Below are positions 1-9,604 of a stretch of DNA of 64,000 nt, one piece after another. The position numbers and the translations under genes are program-made. Numbering within the stretch: the stretch's first letter is position 1; every line of letters starts with the position of its first letter. The notes beneath the pieces are model-generated. The model worked only from the letters and a program-made list of their open reading frames with translations, had not been told where the DNA came from and did not search any database. This DNA comes from SIAF01 sp046152955 (GTDB taxonomy: Bacteria; Planctomycetota; Planctomycetia; Planctomycetales; Planctomycetaceae). The stretch spans positions 10,763 through 74,762 of the forward strand of contig JBJXGA010000352.1 in NCBI GenBank assembly GCA_046152955.1, written 5' to 3'.

Positions 1-1106
1 ACGGTGCCCAACCCCTCGGCCAGTCGCATCTGCAGCCATTCGTGATCGGAACCGCTGGCCGCGAGCTGTTTCACCAGTGTCTCGACGATTTGATTGCGGA
101 GAACCGGCTTGATTTCGGGAGCGGTCCCGATGCGGACCAACCCGACCACCGCCCAGATTCGCACCGCATCCGGTTGCTTCTGTTGGTTTTGATTGACAGC
201 TTCCAAAAGCTGCGTGAGCGCCGGTTTGGCCCGCATGCAACGGACGGCCGGGTTCTTGTTTTCCGACTCAGTTTCATTCAATTCCGAAATGTCGGCCAGG
301 AGGATCGCCGCATTGAGCCGCGCCACGAAATGGTAATCGAACAATTTGGGGGCCTGATCGGCGATGGTCTGCATCAGAAAGATGCGAACTTCGCGCTTGG
401 TGTTGCGGGCCGTTCCCGCGTCACGGACTTCCTTGAACAGCCGCTCGCGCAGCTCGTAGGCCCGTTCTCGATTTTCCTTGCGGGTGAACTGCGAGAGCCG
501 CCATTGGACCATCTCGACGATCAACTGCTTGTCCGCGTCGCTGGTGAGTTCTCCTTTGGCAATCAAGTTCTTGTAGCGCGAGACGGCATTGGTTTCTTTC
601 TTTTTCGATTCCCGCTGCCGTTCTTTCTCGCTCAGGCTGCTGTCGTCGGCGAGGTAGGGCTCAAAAATCCATTCCTCGGTGGTCGTCAGCCAGTCGGGAG
701 GTTCGGGAGGGACCACGTAGCCGCGGGGGAGTTTTTCCGGATCCAACTCTTCATCGCCCGCGTCGGTCTTACTCGTTTTCTTTTTCTTGGACGTCTTGAC
801 CTTGCCTCCGGCGCCGGGCATTCCACCTGGCATCCCTCCGGGCATGCCCCCCGGCATCCCGCCCGGCATTCCTCCGGGAGACGATTTGGGCATTCCCCCC
901 GGCATTCCGCCAGGCATCCCTCCAGGCATTCCACCCGGCGTCCCCCCCTTGGTTCCCCCCTTGGATTTGCCGATTCCGCCAGCCTTCCCCGAGGCCTGCA
1001 CATCGCTGGCGATCAGGCAGACGGCAGTGATCAGCGACAACAGGAGCCGCCCAATGCCGGGTGTGGTCCTCAGGGATCGCGGTGACGGATGCGTCATGGG
1101 AGACAT
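1..1106 (-). CDS. Secreted protein with Gly-Gly-Met-Pro repeat tract (partial)
   Basis: An open frame runs from an ATG at 1106 (a second in-frame ATG is at 1097) to the window edge, at least 368 codons, so the C-terminus is missing. Residues about 18-37 form a hydrophobic signal peptide ending near DVQASG. Residues about 57-98 are nine GGMP units, split after the fourth by KSS. A Lys-rich stretch (KVKTSKKKKTSK) and then a charged alpha-helical region follow. The visible C-terminal part (RLNAAILLADISELNE, AVRIWAVVGLVRIGT) resembles HEAT-like helical repeats. I do not recognise the family; secreted GGMP-rich proteins are seen in planctomycetes, but that is general knowledge. Function unknown. 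The gene is divergent from the next one. Confidence 0.75.
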   Translation of the reverse strand, partial: MSPMTHPSPRSLRTTPGIGRLLLSLITAVCLIASDVQASGKAGGIGKSKGGTKGGTPGGMPGGMPGGMPGGMPKSSPGGMPGGMPGGMPGGMPGGMPGAGGKVKTSKKKKTSKTDAGDEELDPEKLPRGYVVPPEPPDWLTTTEEWIFEPYLADDSSLSEKERQRESKKKETNAVSRYKNLIAKGELTSDADKQLIVEMVQWRLSQFTRKENRERAYELRERLFKEVRDAGTARNTKREVRIFLMQTIADQAPKLFDYHFVARLNAAILLADISELNETESENKNPAVRCMRAKPALTQLLEAVNQNQQKQPDAVRIWAVVGLVRIGTAPEIKPVLRNQIVETLVKQLAASGSDHEWLQMRLAEGLGT

Positions 1107-1350
1107 GGCGGTATTCTGGAGAAACACGGGTGAGAGAATCCTGACTCACGACTCCTCGGCCCGGAAAAACTGACGATGTATCGCAGGCAGCCCCCAGCGG
1201 CGATAGAATCACGTTGAAAGATACCATCCCGCTCGCCGAAATGCCAACTGCGGCGCGGGACTGGGGTCGATGAATTGAGACTCTCCTTACCGTATCAGCC
1301 CCCATCGGCAAATGTCAAGTTTTTTCCAGACACCCCCCTGATTTTACCCC

Positions 1351-2304
1351 ATGAATCAGCCCCTTGCGCCGCGATTGTACTGGGATCCGCTGTTTCTTGA
1401 ACATCGCACCGGCGACCATCCCGAAACTCCGGAACGATTGCGCCATCTTTACTCCTGGCTCCCTGGCCGTCCGGTGTTCGAACGCTACATCCGGGGGGAG
1501 TTTCAATCGGCAGAACGCCGACAACTGGAACGGGTCCACGACCCGGCGTACATCGACCATGTCCGCACGTTCGCCCAGGAGGGCGGGGGTCGGATTGAGT
1601 CGGATACCGTGGTCAGCCAGCGCTCCTATGAGGTGGCTGCAGCCGCGGCGGGAGCGGCCATTGCGGCCGTTGACGACGTCCTGTCGGGGAAAGCCTCCCG
1701 GGGGGTCTGCCTGATTCGCCCTCCGGGGCATCACGCCCTGGTTCAGGAACCGATGGGGTTTTGCCTGTTCAACAGCGTGGCGGTCGCCGCCCGCCACGCG
1801 CTGGTCCACCATAGTTTGGAAAGGGTGTTGATCGTCGACTGGGACGTGCATCACGGCAACGGGACTCAGGATATCTTTTACGAGTCGCCCGAAGCATGGT
1901 TCCTGTCGGTGCATCGTTCTCCGTTTTATCCCGGAACCGGCGCGGCGCACGAAACGGGACGGGGGCGCGCTGTGGGGACCAAGTTCAATTTGCCGCTCCG
2001 CCTGGGAACCACCCGTTTGGCTTTTCGAGAACAATTTCAAACGCTGCTGGAACAGGCTGCGGCCAAATGCCGCCCCAACCTGGTGTTGATCAGCGCCGGT
2101 TTTGACGCGCATGCCGCCGACCCGATTGGCTCTCTGGGGCTGGAGACCGAAGATTTCGAACCTCTGACGAGGCTGGTATCGCAAGTCGCCGACCAATATT
2201 GCGCGGGGCGTCTCGTGAGCCTACTGGAAGGGGGCTACCACATCCACAAACTGGCCGACTGCGTCGAATGCCATTTGCAGGCGCTGCTGCCGGCCGCCAC
2301 CTGA
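1351..2304 (+). CDS. Histone deacetylase-family (AcuC-like) zinc amidohydrolase
   Basis: 317 aa, the usual length for bacterial class II HDAC-like and acetoin-utilisation proteins. The arginase/deacetylase fold is marked by RPPGHHA (paired active-site histidines), DWDVHHGNGTQDIFY (zinc-binding Asp and His), SAGFDAHAADPIG (second zinc Asp) and the C-terminal LEGGYH. These enzymes remove acetyl or related acyl groups from lysines or polyamines; the natural substrate cannot be told from sequence. ATG start; no good Shine-Dalgarno is seen. It is followed after 14 bases by a secreted esterase on the same strand, so the two may be cotranscribed. Confidence 0.9.
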   Translation: MNQPLAPRLYWDPLFLEHRTGDHPETPERLRHLYSWLPGRPVFERYIRGEFQSAERRQLERVHDPAYIDHVRTFAQEGGGRIESDTVVSQRSYEVAAAAAGAAIAAVDDVLSGKASRGVCLIRPPGHHALVQEPMGFCLFNSVAVAARHALVHHSLERVLIVDWDVHHGNGTQDIFYESPEAWFLSVHRSPFYPGTGAAHETGRGRAVGTKFNLPLRLGTTRLAFREQFQTLLEQAAAKCRPNLVLISAGFDAHAADPIGSLGLETEDFEPLTRLVSQVADQYCAGRLVSLLEGGYHIHKLADCVECHLQALLPAAT

Positions 2305-2318
2305 TTCAGGTATCCCCC

Positions 2319-3818
2319 ATGCTGATTCACCGCAGATTCAACACCCTGGCGCTCTTGGCCTGGCTGCTGGGAGTTCTTCCCTCCCTGGCGGCCGACCGGC
2401 AGTTTGAAGTGACATTCGCACCGCAAGTCCGGCAGCAGCCGTACTCCGGACGCTTGTACCTGTTTTTCACCCGCCACAAGAATCGCGAACCGCGACTCGG
2501 CCCCGACTGGTTTCAACCCGAGCCGGTGGTCGCCGTCGATATCGAAAACTGGAAGCCGGGGGAGCCATTGACCATCGGCCCGGCACTGAAGGAGTGGATG
2601 GTCGCTTTTCCGCGGCCGCTGGCGGAGCTCAAGCTGACCGGATTCCGCGTGCAGGCACTGGCGCGGTTCAACCCCTATGACCGGAAACTGGGGAACGGCG
2701 AGGGGAATGGCTTCAGCAGCGCGGTGGAACTTCCGGAGGATGACTCCGCGGTCCGCCTGATGATTGATCGACTGGTGGAGTCGCCGCCGTTTCCTGAAAA
2801 CCAATGGTGTCAGCTCCTGGCGGTCAAGAGCGTGCGGTTGAGCGCGTTTCATCGCCGCAACGTCGCACTCCAGGGGGCGGTGCTGCTCCCAGCCAGCTAC
2901 TATGCGGAGCCTGCGCGGCGGTATCCGGTGATCTACACCGTTCCGGGCTTTGGGGGGACGCACCGCGATCGGATCCCCAGGGAGCCGATCAAAGAACAAA
3001 ATGCCGAAGGGGTCGAGTTCATCCGAGTCGTGCTCGATCCGAGTTGCCCGCTGGGACACCACGTGTTCGCCGACTCCGAGAACAACGGACCGGTCGGCCG
3101 CGCCCTCGTGGACGAATTCGTTCCCGAATTGGACCTGCGTTTTCGGACGATTGCCAAGTCTTCGGCCCGATTTCTGACCGGGCATTCGTCAGGTGGCTGG
3201 AGCACGTTGTGGCTGCAAGTGGCGTATCCTGAGACATTCGGAGGAACCTGGAGCACCTCCCCCGATCCGGTTGATTTTCGCGACTTTCAGCGGATCGATC
3301 TGTACCGCGCGGGGGTGAGCATGTACCGCGACGACGAGGGGCAGCGGCGCCCCATCGCTCGCGTCGGCGGCCAGGTGCAACTTTGGTACGATGACTTTGA
3401 CAAAATGGAGGAAGTTTTGGGTTTCGGCGGGCAATTGCACAGTTTTGAAGCGGTCTTCAGTCCCCGCGGAGCCGATGGAAAACCGCTGCGCGTGTGGGAC
3501 CGCAAGACCGGAGTGGTGGATACTGCCGCCGCCGAACATTGGAAAAAGTACGACATTCGCCTGATTCTGGAATCGCGCTGGGACGAACTGGGGCCTCAAC
3601 TCGGCGGCAAGCTCCATGTGATCATGGGGGAGGAAGACACGTTCTATCTGGAGGGGGCGACCCGCCTGCTGGGTGAAGCGCTCCGAAAGCTGGACAGCGA
3701 CGCGGTTGTGGAACTCGTGCCGGGCAAAGATCACTCCAACATCTTCTCCCCCGAACTGGTCCGCCGAATTCGCGAAGAGATGGTGGCGGCATTCCTCCGG
3801 CACCATTCTGCACCCTGA
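2319..3818 (+). CDS. Secreted alpha/beta-hydrolase (putative esterase family)
   Basis: The ATG at 2319 was chosen because it opens a clean signal peptide (MLIHRRFNTLALLAWLLG, cleavage near LAADRQ); an open frame further upstream lacks one. Product 499 aa. The middle contains the hydrolase nucleophile elbow GHSSGGW after a region typical of esterase-D-like enzymes (YPVIYTVPGFGG), and a late His (PGKDHSNIF) that could complete the Ser-Asp-His triad. Probably a periplasmic carboxylesterase or feruloyl-esterase-like enzyme; substrate unknown. It lies 14 bases behind the deacetylase gene and converges with the following propeller gene. Confidence 0.8.
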   Translation: MLIHRRFNTLALLAWLLGVLPSLAADRQFEVTFAPQVRQQPYSGRLYLFFTRHKNREPRLGPDWFQPEPVVAVDIENWKPGEPLTIGPALKEWMVAFPRPLAELKLTGFRVQALARFNPYDRKLGNGEGNGFSSAVELPEDDSAVRLMIDRLVESPPFPENQWCQLLAVKSVRLSAFHRRNVALQGAVLLPASYYAEPARRYPVIYTVPGFGGTHRDRIPREPIKEQNAEGVEFIRVVLDPSCPLGHHVFADSENNGPVGRALVDEFVPELDLRFRTIAKSSARFLTGHSSGGWSTLWLQVAYPETFGGTWSTSPDPVDFRDFQRIDLYRAGVSMYRDDEGQRRPIARVGGQVQLWYDDFDKMEEVLGFGGQLHSFEAVFSPRGADGKPLRVWDRKTGVVDTAAAEHWKKYDIRLILESRWDELGPQLGGKLHVIMGEEDTFYLEGATRLLGEALRKLDSDAVVELVPGKDHSNIFSPELVRRIREEMVAAFLRHHSAP

Positions 3819-3869
3819 GTTGAGGGGGGCCACTCCGGCCCGACATCGCCCACCTGCCCGGCAGTGCGC

Positions 3870-4916
3870 TCATTCAGTCGCGATCCACGCTTGCTGCGAG
3901 GGTCGCGTGTGTTTCCGGCGGAGTGCGGTTCCGCCGTCCGGTCCCATTCGAATCGTTTCGTCCGGAGTGACGATCCACACACCCCCGGTCAGGGGATCCG
4001 CGGCACACGCCAGGGCAGGCATCTCCACTTCCACTTCAAACTCCCCGCCTTGGGAATAGCGCTGGATCGATCGTCGGTAGATCGTCACCCAGACACTGCC
4101 AGTGCGGGAATCGATCGACAATTGGAACGGGGTGGACTCTCCCAATGGGATCGCGTCGGCCAGCGCGCCCTCCTCCTCGAAGACCAACAGTTCGTTATGA
4201 CTGTTGTCGACCTGCGGGTGTTCACGGACGGCGACCCAGATTTGCCCCGTTCGCGGATGGACTGCCACGGACGAAGCGCACCACTTTGTGATCTCTTTTT
4301 GTAAGACGACTTTCCCCGTCGCCGCGTCAATTTTTGTCAACTGGTTCGACACGATCCAAAAGCACTTTCCGCGGGGGTCGTAGGCGATGTCGAATCCACT
4401 GACAGTGTAGGTTGCCAGCCTCTTTCCCTCCGGATCGATGACGCACGTTTTGTCTCCGTGGATCGTCCCCTTGGACGTTAAGAGCCACAGATTCCCGGTT
4501 TCGGGGTCAACCGCCGCTGCAGAGGCTTCGAGGTCTTCCAGCGTCAGCAGTTCCCGCCCCCTCCTGTCAAAGCGCCGCAACCGCTTTCCCACCAGTTCGA
4601 TGACCCAAATCGAGCCGCGGGCCGCGTCCACGGCGATCAAGTGGCTGCTGCCAATCGACTGGCAGCCGTTGAAATCGCCGATCTCAAACGTGACGTTGCC
4701 TGTCCGATCCAGTCGGGTCAGGCGATCGGAATAGGTGGCCTGGCCTTTGAATTCCGAATCGCTGTCATCCAGGACCAAAAGCCCCCCCGAGTCTGGTTCA
4801 GGTGGGGCGGCGGAAAGCCCCGCCGGTACGACAATGGCCAGGGCAACCGCCAGCAGACATTCCGCCAGGAGGCACCCTGCAGGGCGCCTTCGGAGATTCT
4901 TCAGTAAATAACGCAT
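3870..4916 (-). CDS. Secreted NHL/YncE-like beta-propeller protein
   Basis: The start at 4916 gives 348 aa and is preceded by GGAG at a suitable distance; a longer frame upstream has no start support. Residues about 17-36 form a signal peptide (ECLLAVALAIVVPAGLSAA). The rest is built of repeated blade-like units such as IAVDAARGSIWVIEL, AAVDPETGNLWLLT, IAYDPRGKCFWIVS, VAVHPRTGQIWVAV, LSIDSRTGSVWVTI and CAADPLTGGVWIVTP, about six blades. Each has the D-x-x-x-G-x-[IVLF]-W pattern of NHL or SMP-30-type propellers. Likely a periplasmic or outer-surface binding or scaffold protein; no catalytic motif seen. Confidence 0.7.
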   Translation of the reverse strand: MRYLLKNLRRRPAGCLLAECLLAVALAIVVPAGLSAAPPEPDSGGLLVLDDSDSEFKGQATYSDRLTRLDRTGNVTFEIGDFNGCQSIGSSHLIAVDAARGSIWVIELVGKRLRRFDRRGRELLTLEDLEASAAAVDPETGNLWLLTSKGTIHGDKTCVIDPEGKRLATYTVSGFDIAYDPRGKCFWIVSNQLTKIDAATGKVVLQKEITKWCASSVAVHPRTGQIWVAVREHPQVDNSHNELLVFEEEGALADAIPLGESTPFQLSIDSRTGSVWVTIYRRSIQRYSQGGEFEVEVEMPALACAADPLTGGVWIVTPDETIRMGPDGGTALRRKHTRPSQQAWIATE

Positions 4917-4989
4917 GTTGAATTCTCCGGGGCAGCCCCACCCGATCGACCCGATGGATTTCACACCCCCATCTCGTTCTGCAAGCATA

Positions 4990-7578
4990 TCACTCCACGG
5001 GACAGGGCGCGACCCGCCAAATGTCCTGGGCATATTCGGCAATCGTCCGATCGCTGGAAAACCGCCCGGAAGCGGCCAGATTGAGAATCCCCTTGCGAGT
5101 CCATCCCTCCGGATCGGCATACTCCGCGCTCACCTGTTGTTGCGCCTGGGCATACGCCGTCAGGTCCGCCAGATGCATGTAATAGTCCCCCTGCTCCAGC
5201 AGCGCCTCGCGGAGCGGAGCAAACAAACCCGGCTCATTCCGGCTGAAGTGGTCGCTGAAGATCAGGTCCAGCGCCTGCCGCGTTTCGGGTTCGTGGTCGT
5301 AGTGCCATTGGGGGCTGTACCAGCCGCGCGTTTCGATGACCTGTTCGGCGCTGAGTCCGAAGAGAAACAGGTTCTCCTCCCCCGCCTCCTGGGCCATTTC
5401 GATCGTCGCCCCGTCGCGCGTTCCGATGGTCAAAGCGCCATTCATCATGAACTTCATGTTGCCGGTCCCGCTGGCTTCATAGCCAGCGGTGGATATCTGT
5501 TCCGAGAGGTCGCTGGCGGGAACCAATCGCTCGGCGAGCGACACGTTGAAATTGGGCAGGAACAGCACGCGCAGTCGATCTCGGACCAGCGGATCGGCGG
5601 CCATCGTCTCCGAGAGATTGCCGATGAATTTGATGATCAGTTTGGCCAACCGATAGGCCGGGGCGGCCTTGCCGGCGAAGAAAAACGTCCGTGTCGGAAA
5701 CGTCATCCCCGGGTCGGCGCGGAGCCGATTGTACAGCACGACCAGGTGCAGCGCCGCCAGCAACTGCCGTTTGTATTCGTGGATCCGCTTGATCTGGCTG
5801 TCGAACAGCGATTCCGGATCGACGACCTGCCCCGTTTCGGTCTGCAGCCAGTCAACGAACCGCTCCTTGGCGCGGCGTTTTGCCCGCCGGAACTCCTCCT
5901 GAAAGGCGGCATCGTCGGCCAGCGACTGCACGCGGCGCACCTGGTCAAAGTCGGTGATCCACTCCGGGCCAATCGCCTCTGTCAAAAGTTGCGCCAGGTC
6001 GGGATTCGCCTGCCGCAGCCAGCGCCTGGGCGTCACCCCATTGGTCTTGTTGTTGAAGCGTTCCGGGAACATCCGGGCGAAATCGGGGACGACGCGGCGC
6101 TGCAGCAATTCCGTATGGATTCGTGACACGCCGTTGGTGCTGTGCGTTCCCAGAATCGCCAGGTGCGCCATCCGGACGTGCGGCGACAGGTCGTCGTCGA
6201 TCAGGCTCAGGCGTCGGACGCGCTCCACGTCCCCAGGAGATTGCCGCTCGACCTCTTCCAGAAACACGCGGTTGATCTCATAGATGATCTCCAATAGGCG
6301 GGGGCAGACCAGCTCGAAGAACCGCACCGGCCAGCGCTCCAGCGCCTCCGGAAGCAGCGTGTGATTGGTGTAGGCCAGCGTGCGGGTGGTCAAGTCCCAG
6401 GCACGGTCCCAGTCCAGCTCCCCCTCGTCGAGCAGCCACCGCATCAATTCGGCCACGGCGATCGCCGGATGCGTGTCGTTGAGCTGGATCGCCGCTTTCT
6501 CCGGCAGGAGTCCCCAATCGTCGTGCCCCTTTCGGAAGCGGCCAACGATGTCGGCGATCGTACATCCGACGAGAAAATACTCCTGAACAAATCGGAGCGT
6601 TTGACCGGCGGTCGTCGAGTCATCGGGATACAACACCCGCGTCACCGTTTCGCCAATGATCCGCTGGGCGACGGCGCCGATAAAGTCTCCGGTCCCGAAT
6701 TCATCCAGATCGAGCGATTCGGGGGCTGCGGCGCGCCACAACCGAAGCGTATTTACCGTGCGGCCGCCAAATCCCACCACCGGTCGATCGTAGGGAATCC
6801 CCAGCAAGTGCGAGCCCCGGCCCGGCTGCGCTTTCCAGACGCCATGCTCCAGCTCAAACGCACACGCCACAGGAACTCGCACCTCCTGCTCTGGACGACA
6901 CACCTCCCACGGATCGGGGCGCATCAGCCACGAGTCCGGGCGCTCGACCTGAAATCCGTGGTTGATCTCCTGCCGAAAAATCCCATATTCGTACCGTAAT
7001 CCGTAACCCATCGCCGGAATCTGCAGCGTGGCGAGGGAATCGATGAAACAGGCGGCCAGCCGTCCCAGACCGCCGTTGCCCAGTCCGGGGTCCGGTTCGG
7101 ACTCCAGCATCCGCTGCCAGTCGTGGAACAGGTCCGTGCGGAGCGCGTCTTGCACTGCCGGTTCTGCTTCCAGATTCCCCAGCGAGTTCATCAGGGCGCG
7201 GCCGATCAAAAACTCCATCGACAGGTAGTACACCCGTTTGGGATCGGCGGCATCGTGAGTTTTTTGGGTGAGCGCCCAGCGTTCCACGATGGCGTCCCGG
7301 AGCGCCCAGGCAAGCGACTCAAATCGATCGCGCTGACTGGCCTCCTCCACGGAGACGACGTGATCGAGCGTCAACCGCCGCCGGTAGCTGGCGGCAAGCT
7401 GCGCCGGGCGGATGACCGGTCGTGAGACCTCCCTGCGCGGCGGGGAATCGGAATCCAGATGCAGTGCCAAGTGTCGTTCCTGTGTGGCTTGAACTATGTC
7501 TCGTGCCGAGTGTCTGAACGGCGCGGAGTTCCCCTCCGTGGGGGCCGCTGTTCGTATCTTCCGACAATCGCCCCTCAT
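4990..7578 (-). CDS. glgP: Glycogen/starch phosphorylase
   Basis: 862 aa, matching GT35 glycogen phosphorylases (about 800-850 aa). It catalyses phosphorolysis of alpha-1,4-glucan to glucose-1-phosphate using PLP. Visible hallmarks are YYLSMEFLIGR near the N-terminus, GNGGLGRLAACF, IQLNDTHPA, the conserved KRIHEYKRQLL, and the PLP-lysine region EASGTGNMKFMMNGALTIGT followed by DGATIEM. The first roughly 60 residues look unconserved, so translation may begin downstream of the ATG at 7578. It sits near tkt, rpiA, pgl and pgi and would feed glucose phosphates to them after phosphoglucomutase. Confidence 0.95.
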   Translation of the reverse strand: MRGDCRKIRTAAPTEGNSAPFRHSARDIVQATQERHLALHLDSDSPPRREVSRPVIRPAQLAASYRRRLTLDHVVSVEEASQRDRFESLAWALRDAIVERWALTQKTHDAADPKRVYYLSMEFLIGRALMNSLGNLEAEPAVQDALRTDLFHDWQRMLESEPDPGLGNGGLGRLAACFIDSLATLQIPAMGYGLRYEYGIFRQEINHGFQVERPDSWLMRPDPWEVCRPEQEVRVPVACAFELEHGVWKAQPGRGSHLLGIPYDRPVVGFGGRTVNTLRLWRAAAPESLDLDEFGTGDFIGAVAQRIIGETVTRVLYPDDSTTAGQTLRFVQEYFLVGCTIADIVGRFRKGHDDWGLLPEKAAIQLNDTHPAIAVAELMRWLLDEGELDWDRAWDLTTRTLAYTNHTLLPEALERWPVRFFELVCPRLLEIIYEINRVFLEEVERQSPGDVERVRRLSLIDDDLSPHVRMAHLAILGTHSTNGVSRIHTELLQRRVVPDFARMFPERFNNKTNGVTPRRWLRQANPDLAQLLTEAIGPEWITDFDQVRRVQSLADDAAFQEEFRRAKRRAKERFVDWLQTETGQVVDPESLFDSQIKRIHEYKRQLLAALHLVVLYNRLRADPGMTFPTRTFFFAGKAAPAYRLAKLIIKFIGNLSETMAADPLVRDRLRVLFLPNFNVSLAERLVPASDLSEQISTAGYEASGTGNMKFMMNGALTIGTRDGATIEMAQEAGEENLFLFGLSAEQVIETRGWYSPQWHYDHEPETRQALDLIFSDHFSRNEPGLFAPLREALLEQGDYYMHLADLTAYAQAQQQVSAEYADPEGWTRKGILNLAASGRFSSDRTIAEYAQDIWRVAPCPVE

Positions 7579-7986
7579 CCCCCAGGCGATCCGGGAACCA
7601 GCCGCTTCAGGGGGACGGGCCTGGAGAAGACAGTACCCGAGAACGGCTGGACAGTCACGCGCCAGGGTGATCGATTCTCGAAAGGAGCTCCAGGGGACTG
7701 ATGTCCTGGGGTGACATGGAACCGACAGCTATTCGTCAGGCGCCAGGCCAGGCTCGTCCCGTCTTGGGGGGCAATGATGGGGCGCAGCATCGAGACCAGA
7801 TTTTCGGAACGTCTGCTCGATTTTCGGCCAAACCTGCAGCCTGACGCCTCATTCTCGCCATCGATTCCCCTCGCCGCACCGGATTCCTATAATGTCGGCT
7901 TTCGCACCTCCCCGTCGGGCAGTCCCCCGAGTTGAGGCCGCATAGCCGGCCGGGTGGAGCCCATTTCGCAACGGAAAGCTGGACGC
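7579..7986. other. 408-base intergenic region, no confident gene
   Basis: Divergent spacer between glgP and the M32 peptidase, so it should hold promoters for both. Around 7692-7711 there is an imperfect hairpin (CCAGGGGAC / GTCCTGG). A 42-codon frame from ATG 7716 to TGA 7844 has only a weak GGGGTG before it and no recognisable product; I do not call it a gene. Confidence 0.4.
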
Positions 7987-9507
7987 ATGCCGCGCTCGCC
8001 ACAGCAGGCTTATGACGAACTGACAGAGCATCTGACCCGGACCGCCCTCCTGGAATCGTGCGCCAGCGTTCTGGGGTGGGATGAACAGACGAATATGCCT
8101 CCAGGAGGGGCCGAACACCGGGGGAATCAACTGGCCCTGCTGGCCGGACTGGCCCATGAACGGGTGACTTCGCCACGCGTGGGAGAGCTCCTTGAGGAAC
8201 TGGCCGGCTCGAGGCTGGCGGCGGACTATGAGAGTCCCCTGGCGGCAAATCTCCGGGAAGCGCGCCGCGATTTCGAGCGGGCGACCAGGCTGCCGCGGCG
8301 GTTGGTGGAGGAACTCTCCAAGACCTCGACGCTCGCGCAGCAGGCGTGGATCGGCGCGCGAAAACGGTCGGACTTTCGGGCCTTTCTCCCCTGGCTGGAC
8401 AAGATCGTGGCGCTGAAGCGCGAAGAGGCGCAAGCGGTCGGGTTCGCAGGCGGAGTTCCCTACGACGCCTTGCTGGACGCGTTTGAACCGGGGATGACTT
8501 CGGCGGAATTGACGCGACTGTTTACGCCGTTGCGAGAGGCGCTGGTGCCGCTGATTGCCGCGATTCGCGAATCGGGAAAGGGGCCGCGCCGTGACATCAT
8601 CCAGCGGCGCTACCCGGTGGAAGCGCAGCGCGAATTTGGTTTGGCGGCGGCCCGCCAGATCGGCTTCAATCTGGAGGAAGGGAGACTGGATGTCGCGGCG
8701 CATCCGTTTTGTAGCGGATTTGGACCGGGAGACGTGCGGCTCACCACGCGCTACAACGAGCATCATTTTCCTGGGGCGTTTTTCGGCACGCTTCATGAGG
8801 CGGGGCATGGCTTGTACGAACAGGGGCTGGATCGCGCAAGTTTCGGGCTGCCGGTGGGGCAAGCCTGTTCGCTGGGGATCCACGAATCGCAGTCCCGGAT
8901 GTGGGAGAATTTCGTCGGGCGGAGCCGCCCGTTCTGGCGGTATTTCTTTCTCAGAGCCCAGCAGGCGTTTCCCGAAGCACTGGGGAACACGTCACTGGAC
9001 GATTTCTATTTTGCCGTGAACGACGTGCAACCGTCGTTCATCCGGGTTGAGGCGGACGAAGCGACGTACAATCTGCACATTCTGTTGCGGTTTGACCTGG
9101 AACGCTCGCTGATTTCGGGGGACTTGTCGCCGGCCGACGTTCCTGGAGTCTGGAACGAGACGTTCCAGCGTTATTTCGGAATCACTCCCCCCAATGATGC
9201 GCAGGGTTGCCTGCAGGACATTCATTGGTCGGGGGGAATGATCGGTTACTTTCCAACCTACGCGCTGGGCAACATGTACGGGGCGCAGTTCTTCGTCGCC
9301 GCCGGACGCGAACTGGAGGATCTGCCGGGACAATTTTCCCGCGGTGAATTCGGAGCGTTGAAAGACTGGCTGGTGACCCGGATCCATTCTCAGGGGAAGC
9401 GCTACCGCGCCGCGCGGCTGGTGCAGGTGGTGACCGGAGCCCCGCTCACGCACGAACCACTCGTCCGGCACCTGCACGACAAGTTCAACGAGTTGTATGG
9501 CTTGTGA
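7987..9507 (+). CDS. M32-family metallocarboxypeptidase (Taq type)
   Basis: The start at 7987 (MPRSPQQAYDEL) fits the family N-terminus; an in-frame upstream codon would add only 11 residues. 506 aa, the standard length. The zinc site is GTLHEAGHGLYEQG (HExxH) with the third ligand in GIHESQSRMWEN. Family features WDEQTNMPPGG near the N-terminus and the C-terminal YFPTYALGNMYGAQ are also present. The enzyme removes C-terminal residues from peptides in the cytoplasm, with broad specificity. It is followed after about 100 bases by a thioredoxin-like gene on the same strand. Confidence 0.93.
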   Translation: MPRSPQQAYDELTEHLTRTALLESCASVLGWDEQTNMPPGGAEHRGNQLALLAGLAHERVTSPRVGELLEELAGSRLAADYESPLAANLREARRDFERATRLPRRLVEELSKTSTLAQQAWIGARKRSDFRAFLPWLDKIVALKREEAQAVGFAGGVPYDALLDAFEPGMTSAELTRLFTPLREALVPLIAAIRESGKGPRRDIIQRRYPVEAQREFGLAAARQIGFNLEEGRLDVAAHPFCSGFGPGDVRLTTRYNEHHFPGAFFGTLHEAGHGLYEQGLDRASFGLPVGQACSLGIHESQSRMWENFVGRSRPFWRYFFLRAQQAFPEALGNTSLDDFYFAVNDVQPSFIRVEADEATYNLHILLRFDLERSLISGDLSPADVPGVWNETFQRYFGITPPNDAQGCLQDIHWSGGMIGYFPTYALGNMYGAQFFVAAGRELEDLPGQFSRGEFGALKDWLVTRIHSQGKRYRAARLVQVVTGAPLTHEPLVRHLHDKFNELYGL

Positions 9508-9604
9508 TGGCCTTGAATTTGACCTGTGGGGAGTTTCCCCCTTGCCGCTGCGTGACACTGACCGTTCATTTTTCTCCCGCGTAACTCACACAAGCAATTT
9601 TGGA

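Noticed and set aside
42..1085. 347-codon plus-strand frame, and the nearby GIPPG-repeat (collagen-like) frame
   Set aside because: Antisense to the secreted GGMP protein, which has a signal peptide and sensible domains.
7716..7844. 42-codon frame between glgP and the M32 peptidase
   Set aside because: Weak ribosome site and no codon bias; too short to support.
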